Assembly: GCA_011799875.1 (NCBI GenBank)
Contig: CM022303.1
Location: 191,629,700 to 191,693,699 of the forward strand
Origin: Thinopyrum elongatum
Lineage: Eukaryota; Streptophyta; Magnoliopsida; Poales; Poaceae
Reading direction: 5' to 3'
Length of the DNA: 64,000 nucleotides
Shown here: in pieces, positions 1 to 11,007 of the stretch
Layout: each line of letters opens with the position of its first letter
Position numbering within the stretch: position 1 is the first letter of the stretch
Translations under genes and position numbers: made by a program
The notes under the pieces: model-generated
Database searches by the model: none
What the model was told of the DNA's origin: nothing
What the model saw: the letters and a program-made list of their open reading frames with translations, nothing else

Positions 1-1314
1 TCCGGACACCGGTAAGTTAAGCTGGTGTGTGCGGGTCAGGTGTGTTTTCAATTAAAAGACCGTAAACGGAATTAGTCTCGATGGGCTAAAGGAATCCGTT
101 ACTCGTGGGTAAAGAGTACACCCTCTGCAGAGATTATATCTATTCGAATAGCCGTGCCCATGGTTAAGGACTACAGTTTGGGATGGGTCAAGTGTCGGTC
201 TTAGTGTCGGTCTTCGGAGGAAAAACTGCTAAACCAGAACATTGATCATGACTTGTGACATATGATGATTATGATTTTTATTTTTATGGACTAACCCTTT
301 GTATTATTTGAATTATCGAGTATCCCTGGGACGGTTCTACCTCCTGGATATTCACTGTGATTATTCTCATATAAGCCCTTTATGTGGTGTCGCTCAGAAG
401 CCCGACTGTGGCACGGTTGTTAATTACTTTCTTTATAAGCCCTTTATGTGGTGTCGCTTAGACGCCTGACTGTGGCATGTTTGTTAATATTTTCTGTTAT
501 AAGCCCTTTATGTGGTGTCGCACAGACGCCCGACTGTGGCCTGCTTGTTACTTATTTTCTTTATAAGTCCTTTTTGTGGCGTCGCACAGACGCCCGACTG
601 TGGCATGCTTGTTATTCATTTTCTTTATAAGCCCTTTATGTGGCGTCGCTCAGACGCCCGACTGTGGCATGCTTGTTATTTATTTTCCTTATAAGCCCTT
701 TATGTGGCGTCGCACAGACGCCCGACTGTGGCATGTTTGTTATTCATTTTCTTTGTAAGCCCTTTATGTGACATCGCTCAGACGCCCGACTGAGGCATGC
801 TTTTTATTATTATCCTTTCGAGGCGTCGCTTCAGATACCCGATCGGTGCATTTTTTTTATTCTCTGATTGCTTATTCATGTTTTATATGAATAACCTGCT
901 TGCGTTCGTCATGAATTTATTTTCGTGACTAACGAAGTGATCATGGAATATTTCAGAGCATGATTATCATCTGTTATATTATACCTGTGTTCATAATGTT
1001 TGCGAGTACATTCAAAAGTACTCACTGGCTTGTCCCTGGCTATTGTCTTGGCCAGATTTCTCGCTGGGAGAGGAGCGCTACGATGACAGCCCCAGAACCT
1101 AGGCAATAATGATAGCAGCCTCGCGAAGATAGGAGTTATCCAGGTCAGCTGTTCCTGTGGGAAATGGAGACCCATAGACACTGATGATCCGCAAACCGCT
1201 TCCGTCATCAACCTCTAGAAACCAATTGTCGTACTCTCTGGCCAGAATGGTCTTGTACTGCATATTTTGTATTTTGCTTGGAATTTCTGTATCAAGTTGG
1301 TGTCTCATCAGCTA
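1..1314. mobile_element. LTR fragment of a Gypsy-like retrotransposon, cut by the window start
   Basis: Non-coding sequence with the texture of a Triticeae LTR. It contains an internal 64-bp tandem array and ends in a CA dinucleotide at about 1314 (ctcatcagctaaca), just before sequence that aligns with the CACTA transposase below. The other end lies outside the window, so length, orientation and target duplication cannot be checked. I infer that it is an LTR nested in the CACTA transposase gene, because the transposase reading frame starts only after it. Short ORFs in this stretch come from the tandem repeats and are not genes. The family was not identified. Confidence 0.55.
366..835. repeat. 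64-bp minisatellite (about 7 copies)
   Basis: The motif ataagccctttatgtgg recurs near 370, 435, 499, 563, 627, 691 and 755, so the spacing is 64 bp with one 65-bp step. Each unit also carries a gacgcccgactgtggca segment. Copies decay towards 835. There are no unique spacers, so this is a minisatellite inside the LTR. Confidence 0.9.
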
Positions 1315-1382
1315 ACAGTAATCCTGGGGCTGGTGAACACAAGGGCCGTTTACTCGGAAATTAATATCCTGGAAAACCGGTC

Positions 1383-3251
1383 CCGATAGTAAGAAAGAAA
1401 GGCAAGCATTTCAAAGGTGAGGCAGATCACCGGACGAAGCCTCGCCATCGTACTGGTGATGATGTACATGATATGGTCAAGGATTTGAAGGTAATCTTTG
1501 GAAAGGGTCCTGGCGGACAATCTGTTCTGAATGACACTGACGGACGCGCACCCATGTGGAAGTAAAAATCTATATTTTGGGACCTACCCTATTGGAAAGA
1601 CATAGAGGTCCGCTCTGCAATCGACGTGATGCACATGACGAAGAATCTTTGCGTGACCATGCTTGGCTTCTTGGGCGTGTATGGGAAGACAAAAGATACA
1701 CCGGAGGCACGGGAGGACCAGCAACGTATGCACGAAAAAGACGGCATACATTAGGGTCATGCCAGCTACGCTCTTACCAAAGAAGAGAAGGAAATCTTCT
1801 TTGAATGCCTACTCAGTATGAAGGTCCCGTCTGGCTTCTCGTCCAATATAAAGGGAATAATAAACATGGCAGAGAAAAAGTTCCAGAACCTAAAGTCTCA
1901 TGACTGCCACGTGATTATGACGCAGCTGCTTCCGGTTGCATTGAGGGGGCTTCTATCGGAAAACATTCGATTAGCCATTGTGAAGCTATGTGCATTCCTC
2001 AATGCAATCTCTCAGAAGGTAATCGATCCAAAAATCATACCAAGGTTAGAGAATGATTTGGTGCAATATCTTGTCAGTTTCGAGTTGGTGTTCCCACGAT
2101 CCTTCTTCAACATCATGACGCACGTCCTAGTTCACCTATGCGAAGAGATTAACGTTCTGGGTCCTGTATTTCTACACAATATGTTCCCCTTTGAGAGGTT
2201 CATGGGAGTCTTAAAGAAATATGTTCATAACCGTACTAGGCCAGAAGAAAGCATCTCCAAGGGCCATGAAAATGAGGAGGTCATTGAGTTTTGTATTGAC
2301 TTTATTCCTAACCTTAAGCCGATTGGTGTTCCTGAATCACGGCATAAGGGCAGACTGGGTGGAAATGGCACGCTAGGACCGGAACAAATAATATGTATGG
2401 ACGGACATTCTCTCACTCAAGCACACTACACAGTTCTACAAAATTCCGCCTTGGTGGCTCCGTATATGGAGGAACACAAGAATATTCTACGCTCCAAACA
2501 CCCAGAGCAGTCTGACGACTGGATTACACGTGAACAAACAGGGACTTTCGCCGGTTGGTTGCAGACACGTGCCATGCATGACGACGTTGTTGAAGATGAC
2601 CTGTACTTGCTGTCCCAGTTACCATCTTCGAATATAATGATTTTCAAAGGGTACGAGATAAATGGGAATACATTTTACATGATCGCCCAAGATAAGAAGA
2701 GCACCAACCAAAACAGTGGTGTCCGCTTTGATGCAGCAACCAAGAGGGGAAAGTACACATATTATGGTTACATAGAGGAGTTATGGGAACTTGACTATGG
2801 ACGTGGTTTGAAGGTCCCTTTGTTTCGGTGCAAATGGGTCAATCTGACACGAGGCGGGGTAACGGAAGACCCGCAGTACGGAATGACAACAGTGGATCTC
2901 AACAATCTTGCGTACGCAGACGAACCATTCGTCCTAGCCAATGATGTGGCGCAGTTTTTCTATGTGAAGGACATGTCTACCAAGCCAAGAAAAAGAAAAG
3001 ATAAGGAAGCAAATACATCATACGATGAGCCAAAGCGCCACATAGTTCTTTCAGGGAAAAGAAACATCGTGGGAGTGGATGACAAGACAGACATGTCAGA
3101 AGATTATGAAAAGTTTCATGAAATTGCTCCCTTCACAGTGAATATTGACCCGAGCATGCAGTTAAATGATGAAGATTGTCCATGGTTACGGCGCAAAGAG
3201 ACACACGTGAAGAAAAAGTTTCACACCCAAAGATCCCACTCTGGGATGTGA
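1383..3251 (+). pseudogene. TNP2-type CACTA transposase, C-terminal part, two in-frame stops
   Basis: One reading frame runs from about 1383 to the stop at 3249-3251, broken only by TAA at 1563-1565 and TAG at 1752-1754. The 477-residue open part from 1818 carries the DUF4218 region common to TNP2 proteins (FERFMGVLKKYVHNR) and then the DUF4216 region (YGYIEELWELDYG). Upstream of 1818 the same frame gives the conserved transposase core around DLPYWKDIEVRSAIDVMH. The N-terminal half is missing because an LTR lies to the left. TNP2 cuts and joins CACTA ends in the nucleus. With two stops and no N-terminus this copy cannot make transposase. Family assignment is firm. Confidence 0.93.
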
Positions 3252-4684
3252 CCGGCTTCACTGTCATCACTTTCTTCTCTAGTGAGTTTTCGGACTTATA
3301 TATATATCTGGAAAGTCCCACTTTGGACAAACCATAGGGAATCTTTGTAATAGTTAGGGTGCTTATGTGTTTTCGCATTTGAAACGTGTACTTTTGTGCT
3401 TCGGACAAATGTCATCAATTTCCAACCCTTTCTGACTTCATTTGCTATTTTTCATGCATTTACTGATTTTTTGAGCTAAATGACCCTGAAATTGAAAAGC
3501 ACTACAAAATGAACTCTGAAAAGGTTGAAAGTTGGCATGGTATCATCATTTCACCCACATAGTATGTGCTAAAAAGTTGAGAGGGTTGCTAAATGACCCT
3601 GAAATTGAAAAGCACTACAAATGAACTCTGAAATGGTTGAAAGTTGGCATGGTATCATCATTTCACCCACATAGCATGTGCTAAAAAGTTGAGAGGGTTA
3701 CGACAAAAACTGGATGCACTTCATGTACAAAATGGACAATCTCTTTCGAAGTATCAGGGTTTCGGACGAAAACTCATCTGTTACAAAGGCATTTCATTTT
3801 TTTAAAATTATTTCAACTCCAGACTTTTTGTGCATTCAGTCTGCACCATTCAAAGCCACGTCATCAATTTCCAACCCTTTCTGACTTCATTTGCTATTTT
3901 TCATGCATTTACTGATTTTTTTGAGCTAAACGACCCTGAAATTGAAAAGCACTACAAATGAACTCTGAAAAGGTTGAAAGTTGGCATGGTATCATCATTT
4001 CACCCACATAGAATGTGCTAAAAAGTTGAGAGGGTTACGGCAAAAACTGGATCCACTTCGTGTACAAAATGGACAATCTCTTTCGAAGTATCAGGGTTTC
4101 AGATGAAAACTCATCTGTTACAAAGGCATTTCATTTTTTTTAAATAACCTAAGTATTGCCAAATTGAATATAATGATAAAACACACTAATATTAAACATA
4201 AGAAAAAAGAATCACTGAAAAATCTATTTTTAAAGTAAAGTTATTCAGAAACTAGTGATTCACATAAATTTCAAATAATTTAAATTTAAACTATTCAAAT
4301 TTGAAAACTACTGGCACTAACAGAAAGTTTGTAATTTTTTGTACCTAAAGCAAAGATATTCACAAAGAAACTCTAAATACAACAAAAAACAACTCAGAAA
4401 TAAAAGAAAATAAATAACGCAGAAAACAAAAAAAATAAAAAAAAAGCCCACCTACTGGGCCACAACGGCCTGCATACGACTAGAAACCCAACCTGTAGTT
4501 GGGCCAGGATGCAGGCCCGCAAGGCCCAGTAGGCCCACAGGGCAACGCACAGTTTTAGGCCCAGAAGCCTGCTTTGGAGAGGAGCTCGAAGGAGCAGCCG
4601 CGGCTGGGTTTATAAACCAGTGCGGCTGCCCTTTGCTCGGCGAGGTGGGACTAAACTTTGTGCACCGCGGGTGGCAGCGCACCA
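3252..4684. repeat. CACTA inter-gene spacer with long direct repeats
   Basis: A unit with gaccctgaaattgaaaagc, followed by ggttgaaagttggcatgg and tcatcatttcacccacatag, occurs at about 3474-3590, 3590-3700 and 3925-4040. A larger repeat starting tcatcaatttccaacccttt begins near 3410 and 3860. From 4146 to 4440 the DNA is AT-rich and featureless. From 4441 it becomes GC-rich on approach to the promoter. No gene is supported. Such arrays are common inside CACTA elements and may bind the accessory transposition protein, which is inference. Confidence 0.75.
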
Positions 4685-4857
4685 CCTTTAGTCCTGGTTG
4701 GTGGCTCCAACCGCGACTAAAGGAGGGGTCTTTAGTACCGGTTGGAGCCACCAACCGGGACTAAAGGTGGTCGCTTCCCGCCGCTTCGCCTGGCCAAAAC
4801 AGACCTTTAGTACCGGTTGGTGGCTCCAACCGGTACTAAAGGTCCCTCCTATATATA
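4685..4857 (+). promoter_or_regulatory. Hairpin-stacked promoter of the second CACTA gene
   Basis: Three near-perfect palindromes lie in a row at 4685-4722, 4730-4767 and 4804-4842, each built from ctttagtaccggttgg-like arms around a ggtggctcc or gagccacc centre. The third is followed at once by a TATA-like stretch (tatatata, 4850-4857). The same cttttagt/accggt palindromes recur at the element's 3' terminus (16517-16690). In CACTA elements such motifs are typical subterminal binding sites; their position next to a TATA box suggests autoregulation by the accessory protein, which is inference. Confidence 0.6.
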
Positions 4858-5047
4858 CAACACTTGAAAAAATTTCAGTTTCGCTCTGTTTCTTCCTCTC
4901 CGTCGACGCACCGCCTGCCCCGATCGACGCCGTCGCCGCCCCCGTCGCTGTCCCCGTCACCGCCCCCGTCGCCGTCCCCGTCACCGCCCCCGTCGCCGCC
5001 CCCTTCGCCTCGCCTCGCCGCTGTGAGCCCCTGCCGCGCCATGGCCG
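4858..5047 (+). other. Putative 5' leader exon of the second CACTA gene
   Basis: GC-rich, cytosine-rich sequence (ccgtcgccgcccccgtcgc-type repeats) starting a few bases after the TATA-like stretch and ending near an ATG at 5041. It looks like a transcribed leader of the downstream gene, which would then have a very long first intron up to about 11535. Long ORFs on both strands here are products of the simple CCG/TCG repeat and are not called as genes. No transcript data are available, so the leader role is inferred. Confidence 0.4.
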
Positions 5048-5580
5048 CACACACACACGCGCACACACACACACACAAGTTTTTTTTCTATTTTATATAA
5101 ATGTTAGATGAATTTTTTAGATGAATGTTAGATGAATTTTTTTTATGAATATGTTAGATGAATTTTTAAGATATATATAAATATTAGATGAGTTTTTTAG
5201 ATGAATGTTTTTTTAGTTTTTTAGATGAATGTTAGATGAATTTTTTACATGAATGTGTTAGATGAATTTTTTAGATATATATAAATGTTAGATGAGTTTT
5301 TTAGATGAATGTTTTTTTAGTTTTTTATACTTTTAGTTATAGGAATGTTTGATGAATTTTAGATATATAAATGTTAATTAGATGAATTTTGACATATGTC
5401 AAAGTTTGAATTTTGACATATGCAACATTTGATCATATGTATCAAAGTTGATCATGTATATGTCAAAGTTTAAATTTGATATATGCAATAATATTGATCA
5501 TATGTCAAAGTTTGACTTTGACATAGATTTATCAAGAATGCCCCCATTTGGATGTGCATAAGTTGATCCAATTTTTTTCT
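5048..5580. repeat. (AC)n microsatellite, then AT-rich TTAGATGAATTTTT repeats
   Basis: A CA-rich run at 5048-5079 is followed by about ten degenerate copies of ttagatgaattttt or atgaatgtt (5104-5410), then several catatgtcaaagtttga-like copies (5390-5530). No coding content. It probably belongs to the first intron of the CACTA second gene. Confidence 0.75.
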
Positions 5581-5586
5581 GATCTC

Positions 5587-5588
<2 letters not shown>

Positions 5589-5637
<49 letters not shown>

Positions 5638-5644
5638 TATTATA

Positions 5645-5676
<32 letters not shown>

Positions 5677-5682
5677 TATAAA
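5589..5682. repeat. (TA)n microsatellite, left part of the insertion target
   Basis: Alternating TA with two short interruptions. A second (TA)n tract at 10954-11005 flanks the other side of the 5.3-kb element, so the element sits inside one TA microsatellite that has been split in two. Confidence 0.85.
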
Positions 5683-5726
5683 TAAAACACTATTCTGATC
5701 ACGGGATCAGAATATTATTCTAATCA

Positions 5727-8700
5727 CAACATGAACTTCCTGAATTACACGCCTGAACTTCCCTCTGTAGGAACCCGACCTTCAGGCTATCTTCGCAACC
5801 GTGTCTCCCCGCGCGAATTATTCTGGTTAGTCGTATTCTATATAATGTAAGTGTAATCTAGAAATGGTTTTTAGCAATTAAATGCCCGTTTTAAATAGGA
5901 ATCTCACTCGTTGGCGGATTTTGCTCTCGGGTCGTGATGAACTTGCGTTTTTTGCAATTTTACTGCCTGAGTTGTTTGACCTAAACTTCCCCCTGTGCTA
6001 GGTTGAACTTCCGCCAACATTGCCCAAATGGGGCTTGCGATATACCGTTGGAAAGCTATGGACACCAGTATCATGACCCAAGTTAAATTTTTGGCAAAAG
6101 GTAAGCGGTTTAAGAGCAGTTTTGAAAACCGTTTTTTCTTCCTACAAAAAACATGAATCGTATTTTTGATCGCATTTCTAAACCATTTATCGGAATGAGG
6201 CAAATAATATGGCGTTGGAAAGCTGCTGCAAAACCGCTCCTTCCACATGTTGAAAGTTTTCTCTAATTCTCTATGGTTAAAGAGTAATTTGGAAAATAGT
6301 AAAATTTTGCAAACCGAACAACTGACTTCGTATTTTCGATGCCATTTCTAAACGGCTAATCCAATTGAGGCAAATGATATGGCGTTGGAAAGCTTTTGAA
6401 AATGCGCTACTTTTTCATGTTGAACGTTTTTTCTAATTTTGAACGGTTTAAGAGTAATTTAGAAAACGGTACAAGTTCCACCGAGTTCGTATTTTTGAGC
6501 TATTTTTCTAACCGTACGTCCGAATGCAGCAAATGATATGGCGTTGGAAAGCTTGAGCAAACGCGAAACTTTTTGGTATATATTGTTTCTCTCAATTGAT
6601 TACGGTTTTATGTCAATTTTGAAAATGGCTAAAAACGTATTTTCACCGTAATTTTTACAAACTTTCTCGGAATGGGGCAAATAATATACCGTTGAAAAGC
6701 TACAGAAAATGCGAAACTTTTTCATGTTGATGGTTTTCTCTGATTCCCGGCCGTTTTCAAGTAATTTCAAAAACGGCGAGATCATGCGTTCTGCCTTTAT
6801 CGCGAAACAGATTCTTCGAAAATGCACCGCGTGAAGAACTTGAACTTCTCGGCGTGTGTACTTGAACTTCACTCTGTTTTTCATGGGCTTTTTTTGCTCG
6901 CAGCTCTCCATCCACTCACCGGAATTGAGTAAGTGATATACCGATTGAAAGCTGTTGTAAACACGCAACTTTCCCGTGTTGATCATTTTTTCATACTCGC
7001 GACGATTTTAAAAGTTTTTCATCTGAAATTCGTTCAGTGTAGTAGTTGAACTTCCTGCTGTTTTCATGTTGAACTTTTATGACGTATTTTCGTTTGTAAT
7101 TTTCTCATCCATTCGTCAGTGTTACACAAATGATATTCATTTTGTACAAACCTCTCTCACAATAATTTTTTTAACTTTCTCCGACCGAGGACTTCAACTT
7201 GCACAAATCATATTCTTGCTGTTTTGAAGTAAATTAGAAAATGATGAGATCATGATTTCTGCCTTCATCGCGACTGGAAATGCACTGCGTGAAGTAGTTG
7301 AACTTCTCGGGCATGTCTATTTGAACTTCACTCTGTTTATGACGTGCTATTTTTTGCCCGTAACTCCCAAACCACTTACCGGAATTGAGCAAATGATATA
7401 CCGATGGAAAGCTGTTGAAAACACGCAACTTTTTTGTGTTGATCAGTTTTTCATACTCGCGACGGTTCCAAATATTTTTTTGAATGCGTAAAAATGTGTT
7501 TTTAACGGTATACATAAAGCTTTTAAATCATTCATCAGAATATAGCATATAATATACCGTTGGAAAGCTTATGAATAGGAGCATATTTTTCATGTAGACA
7601 GACGTTACAATTTTTTGTCGTTTGAGAGCAGTTTTAAAAATGGCAAAAATAACGTCGTTTTTTGCCTGTTTTTTACATGTAATTGATGGTCGGACGTCTC
7701 ACACTAGAGATCTTGAACTTCACCGGGAGGAGCACGTGAACTTCTTGCAACAAACCTTTTAAGCTTTTTGTTTTCTATTCTTATATTCTTATGAGAAACG
7801 CATTCTGTGTAGTAGTTGAACTTCCTGCTGTTTTCACCTTGAACTTCTGTCACGTATTTTTGTTCAACCTCTCTCACAAGAATTTTTGAACTTTCTCGGG
7901 CCAAGAACTTGAACTTCTAACAACAAAATTTTAGCCTTTGCCTTTTTATTCATTTTTTCTCATATGAAATGCTCACCATGCAGTACGTGAACTTCGGGCA
8001 GTTATCAATTTGAACTTCTCTCTGTTTGGCTTTACTAACGGAAAAAAATCTATGTTTTTATGGACATCAAACCGCTCTAACTTTTTTTATTTGAACTTCT
8101 TTGTGTATCTTTAGAAATGTGGAAATTAGAGTTTTGTTAGAAACATCGAACTTCTTTGTTATTTCGAATTGAACTTATAGATTTTATTATTTAGTAACTA
8201 GAAAATTCCGATTTATCAAATAAATATCAAACTCCTCCGCTTTTTCCAATTGAACTTCTTGGTTTTATTCTCTAGTAACGAGAAAACCTGATTTTTCTTG
8301 GTTTAAATTTTTTGAATTTCTTGGTTTTATTCTTTTAATAATGAGAAAATACTGATTTTTTTATAGATGTCGAACTTCACCATTTTTTAAATTTGAACTT
8401 CCTAGTTTTATTGGTTAGTAACGGGAAAATCCTATTTATTTTATAAACATTGAACCGCACCGTTATTTTAATTTGAACTTCTAGTTTTTTTGGAAACAGG
8501 GAAATTCTTTTTTATGGAGTTCTTGAACTGGTATGTTAATTTAATTTGAACTTCTTGGTTTTTATTGGTTTTTCCGCCATGAATTACTCAAGTCTACACC
8601 GTGGATTTTTCTTCTGTGCACATCCCGTCTCTTGAGTCTCGACTTTTAAATCCCCACCCACCCCACCCCCAAATTATTAAAGTTTTTGTTACATGAAATA

Positions 8701-9060
8701 AACAAGTTTGTTCTTTTTTGTGCGTACATAGTTTTTTATTCTCTGAATTTCTCTCGTAGCTCCCTCTGAACTTCTATACATATGTCATGAATGTTCCCTA
8801 GTTTGTTTTAACCTTTTCTTTTTATTTTTTGAACTCTAGGATCAGTGGGTTTTTTTTTGAACTTCGCTGGTTTTCATTTTTGGACTATAAGGGGTTGTCA
8901 TATCAACAAATATCTTTTTTATCATTCCTCTTGAGCATCTTATTTATGAACTTCTAGTGTTGACGAATGCACCAGACTTTGGGAACACCTCGTTCTTTTA
9001 TTTTTTTTGAACTTTTTTCAGCAGTAGTAATACTTGAACTTCAATGACTTTTTTTTGTGG
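5727..9060 (+). repeat. Dispersed TTGAACTTC motif array
   Basis: The heptamer gaacttc, mostly as ttgaacttc or tgaacttct, appears dozens of times between 5727 and 9060, almost always on the plus strand, embedded in T-rich sequence. Spacing is irregular (about 20-120 bp), so it is not a classical tandem repeat. No ORF in the stretch is longer than about 130 codons and none resembles a known protein. Function unknown; a binding-site array or relic of local amplification are both possible. Confidence 0.75.
6020..7590. repeat. Degenerate 150-180-bp repeats around GATATACCGTTGGAAAGC
   Basis: The core atatnncgttggaaagct (or a close variant) recurs near 6036, 6211, 6380, 6535, 6683, 6932, 7396 and 7552. 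It is usually preceded by a gaatgaggcaaatg-like string and followed by a less conserved stretch ending in gttgannntttt. Spacing is about 150-180 bp at first and then widens. This is an old higher-order repeat lying inside the gaacttc array. Confidence 0.7.
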
Positions 9061-10179
9061 AGCAACCAAATGTGCAGACCACACAGGGAAGAGGGCACAT
9101 TTTCTTTCGTTGTGGACATTTTTTAAAATCACATGGAGAGCACACAATCACAAAGAGGAAAATAAAGAAGGAAAAAATTATGCATTTTTCTTGTTTTTTG
9201 CTCATACATAGAAAATGTGTGTATCCACATTTTTAAATTTTCTATGTTCTTTCTTTGATCTACATGACAAAAAATAGTCTTTTTCAATTCAGTGTACTAC
9301 ACACACACGCATAACAAATCCGCATTTTTTTGGCTGACGTCAATTCACTTTTTTCTATTCAGGCATAAATACAAACACATTTTTCATGTACTATAGCTTG
9401 CCTGCAAGTATCATACTTCTTTTATCGGACTCGAGTTCTCTGCAATCTTGAAGCTCCATTGGGAAGCTAGCAAGCAACACTAGTGCTCTCAGATGAAAAT
9501 CAATCGACCAAAAAATAGCCTCTCCACCTCCACGGGTTCGTTCACGATCTATTTCTGCTTGTTCGACTCCATTGCCGGGTGGTGCAGCCTGCTGCTGCTA
9601 GCATTCAGAGACAAATAGCTTTTCCTAGGCAGCCATACAAAAGCAGCAACTTCTTGCAACAAGTTGGAAGAAAGCAAGATATGTGTTTTTGTGAACCGAC
9701 ACAACGAGCTGAGTAATCCCAGGTAACTGCTAAACAAATGTGACAGAAGATTCATGTTCATGAAACCTGACAACCTGAACTTCAAAAGGAGTATGTGGAT
9801 TCTCAACGGGAGGAGCTCCGTTCGTCGTCTGCCAGCAAGGTGGATGAAGTTAACTGAAGTTCAAATATTGTGTCAGACAAGGTTCTTCTACTTAGTGCAT
9901 TACAGTAAAAAAAGTTAGCCAAAATGCAAAAGGGGGGGGACTCCTGTAACATTTTTACTAGAGCATATGAACGAACATGTAGACATTCAACTGTAAAAAC
10001 CATCACGTTTCTACTGGAAAATAGATTCAATCAAAAACAAATTTGGCAAATTACTCCCAAAAGCACCAGAAATCATGAAAAATTAAGAGGATAATTGAAC
10101 AGAGCAGTTCAAGACAGAAAGAAAATTCTCCCAAAATGGGGATTTTCTAATAACAGTTGGTCTTGTTCCCTTCCGGTGG
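9061..10179. other. Interior of the TA-targeting element, no gene recognised
   Basis: Mixed AT-rich sequence. A few ORFs under 90 codons occur on the minus strand (for example 9549-9806 and 9803-10030), but they have no recognisable domain and no supporting signals. I see no gene here. Confidence 0.5.
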
Positions 10180-10900
10180 GGAGTTCTGCACTGCGGAGAA
10201 CCTACATCAAGAAGGTCAAGCTAGTCGTCACGAGAAGAACAACCGGTATGTGGTGTTGGCCGGAGTGGCGCGACGACGATGTTGCGGGGAGCGTCACCGG
10301 TAGGAGGCATAGAAGGAGGGGTGGCGCGGATCACCAAAGTCGAGCTGGCAGGTGGCGTCGGAGCGCGTGGCCGGTGGCGGCGCACATCAACTTGCAGTCC
10401 AGAGTTCACCGGGCGCGTAGGTCAAAGGTGGTCGGTGCCTTGGGGGAGGTGGCGGGCAACGAGTTTGGGGGAAGGAGGGGGCGAAATCAGGTGGTTGGGA
10501 GTTGGCACTCGGGCCGCGGCGGCGAGATCTAGCAGCTCGGGAGTGGGCCACCACGGCGGTTGGGAGGTGGGCGACGTCAGCGGTTGGGAGGTGCCGCGTG
10601 GTGGGGATGGCGGGGAAGGTGGGGGGGCGGCGCGTGGAGATCGACAGGGAGCAGCGGGCGGCGGCCATGGATGGATGCTGGAAGGGACAGATCCCGGCTG
10701 GCAGAGTGGCACGAGGGGTTATAGGCGCCGGCGGCGACGGTTCCGGGGGCTGGTGCCAACGGGTCGGTGGGTGGAAGGTGGGGATCGAGGGAGTGCGGAG
10801 GTGGGGATCACGGGAGGTGGGGGACAGTCAATCGTTGTTTTTTTCTTTGTTCCAGCGGGTTCGAAAGAGTTCGGGAACACCGAATCAGGCTCTATATAGG
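10180..10900 (-). other. GC-rich end of the TA-targeting element, possible minus-strand leader
   Basis: A sharp switch to GC-rich, purine-rich plus-strand sequence just inside the right terminal repeat. Read on the minus strand it starts with a TATA-like tatatagagcc (10889-10899) and contains an ATG at 10668 opening a 93-codon proline-rich frame (10387-10668). Overlapping long ORFs on both strands reflect composition only. It may be a promoter plus first exon of an element-borne transcript, but no protein family is recognised. Confidence 0.3.
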
Positions 10901-10952
10901 GTTGGCTGTGATCCAAATAGTTATTCTAATCCCAGGATTAGAATAGTGCTGT

Positions 10953-11006
<54 letters not shown>

Positions 11007-11007
<1 letters not shown>

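Larger units (their letters stand above)
5683..10953. mobile_element. TIR element (about 5.3 kb) inserted in a TA microsatellite
   Basis: Terminal inverted repeats of about 40 bp: left 5688-5726 (cactattctgatcacgg then gatcagaatattattc) and right 10910-10948 (reverse complement of cactattctaatcctggg then attagaataactattt). Each end is itself a small palindrome around the gatcacgggatc-like core. Both flanks are (TA)n. Targeting of TA microsatellites is known for rice Micron elements, which are MULE-related MITEs, so a MULE-type relative is plausible but not proven. No transposase was found, so the element is non-autonomous. The interior holds a strand-biased gaacttc array, degenerate 150-180-bp repeats and a GC-rich right end. 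Confidence 0.7.

Noticed and set aside
448..758. Three overlapping 60-codon frames in the tandem array
   Set aside because: They are the same frame artefact created by the 64-bp repeat.
366..835. Regular repeats resembling a CRISPR array
   Set aside because: Units are contiguous 64-bp tandem copies with no unique spacers, and the DNA is plant nuclear.
4688..5111. 128-137-codon frames on both strands
   Set aside because: Built from palindromes and CCG/AC simple repeats; no codon or domain signal.
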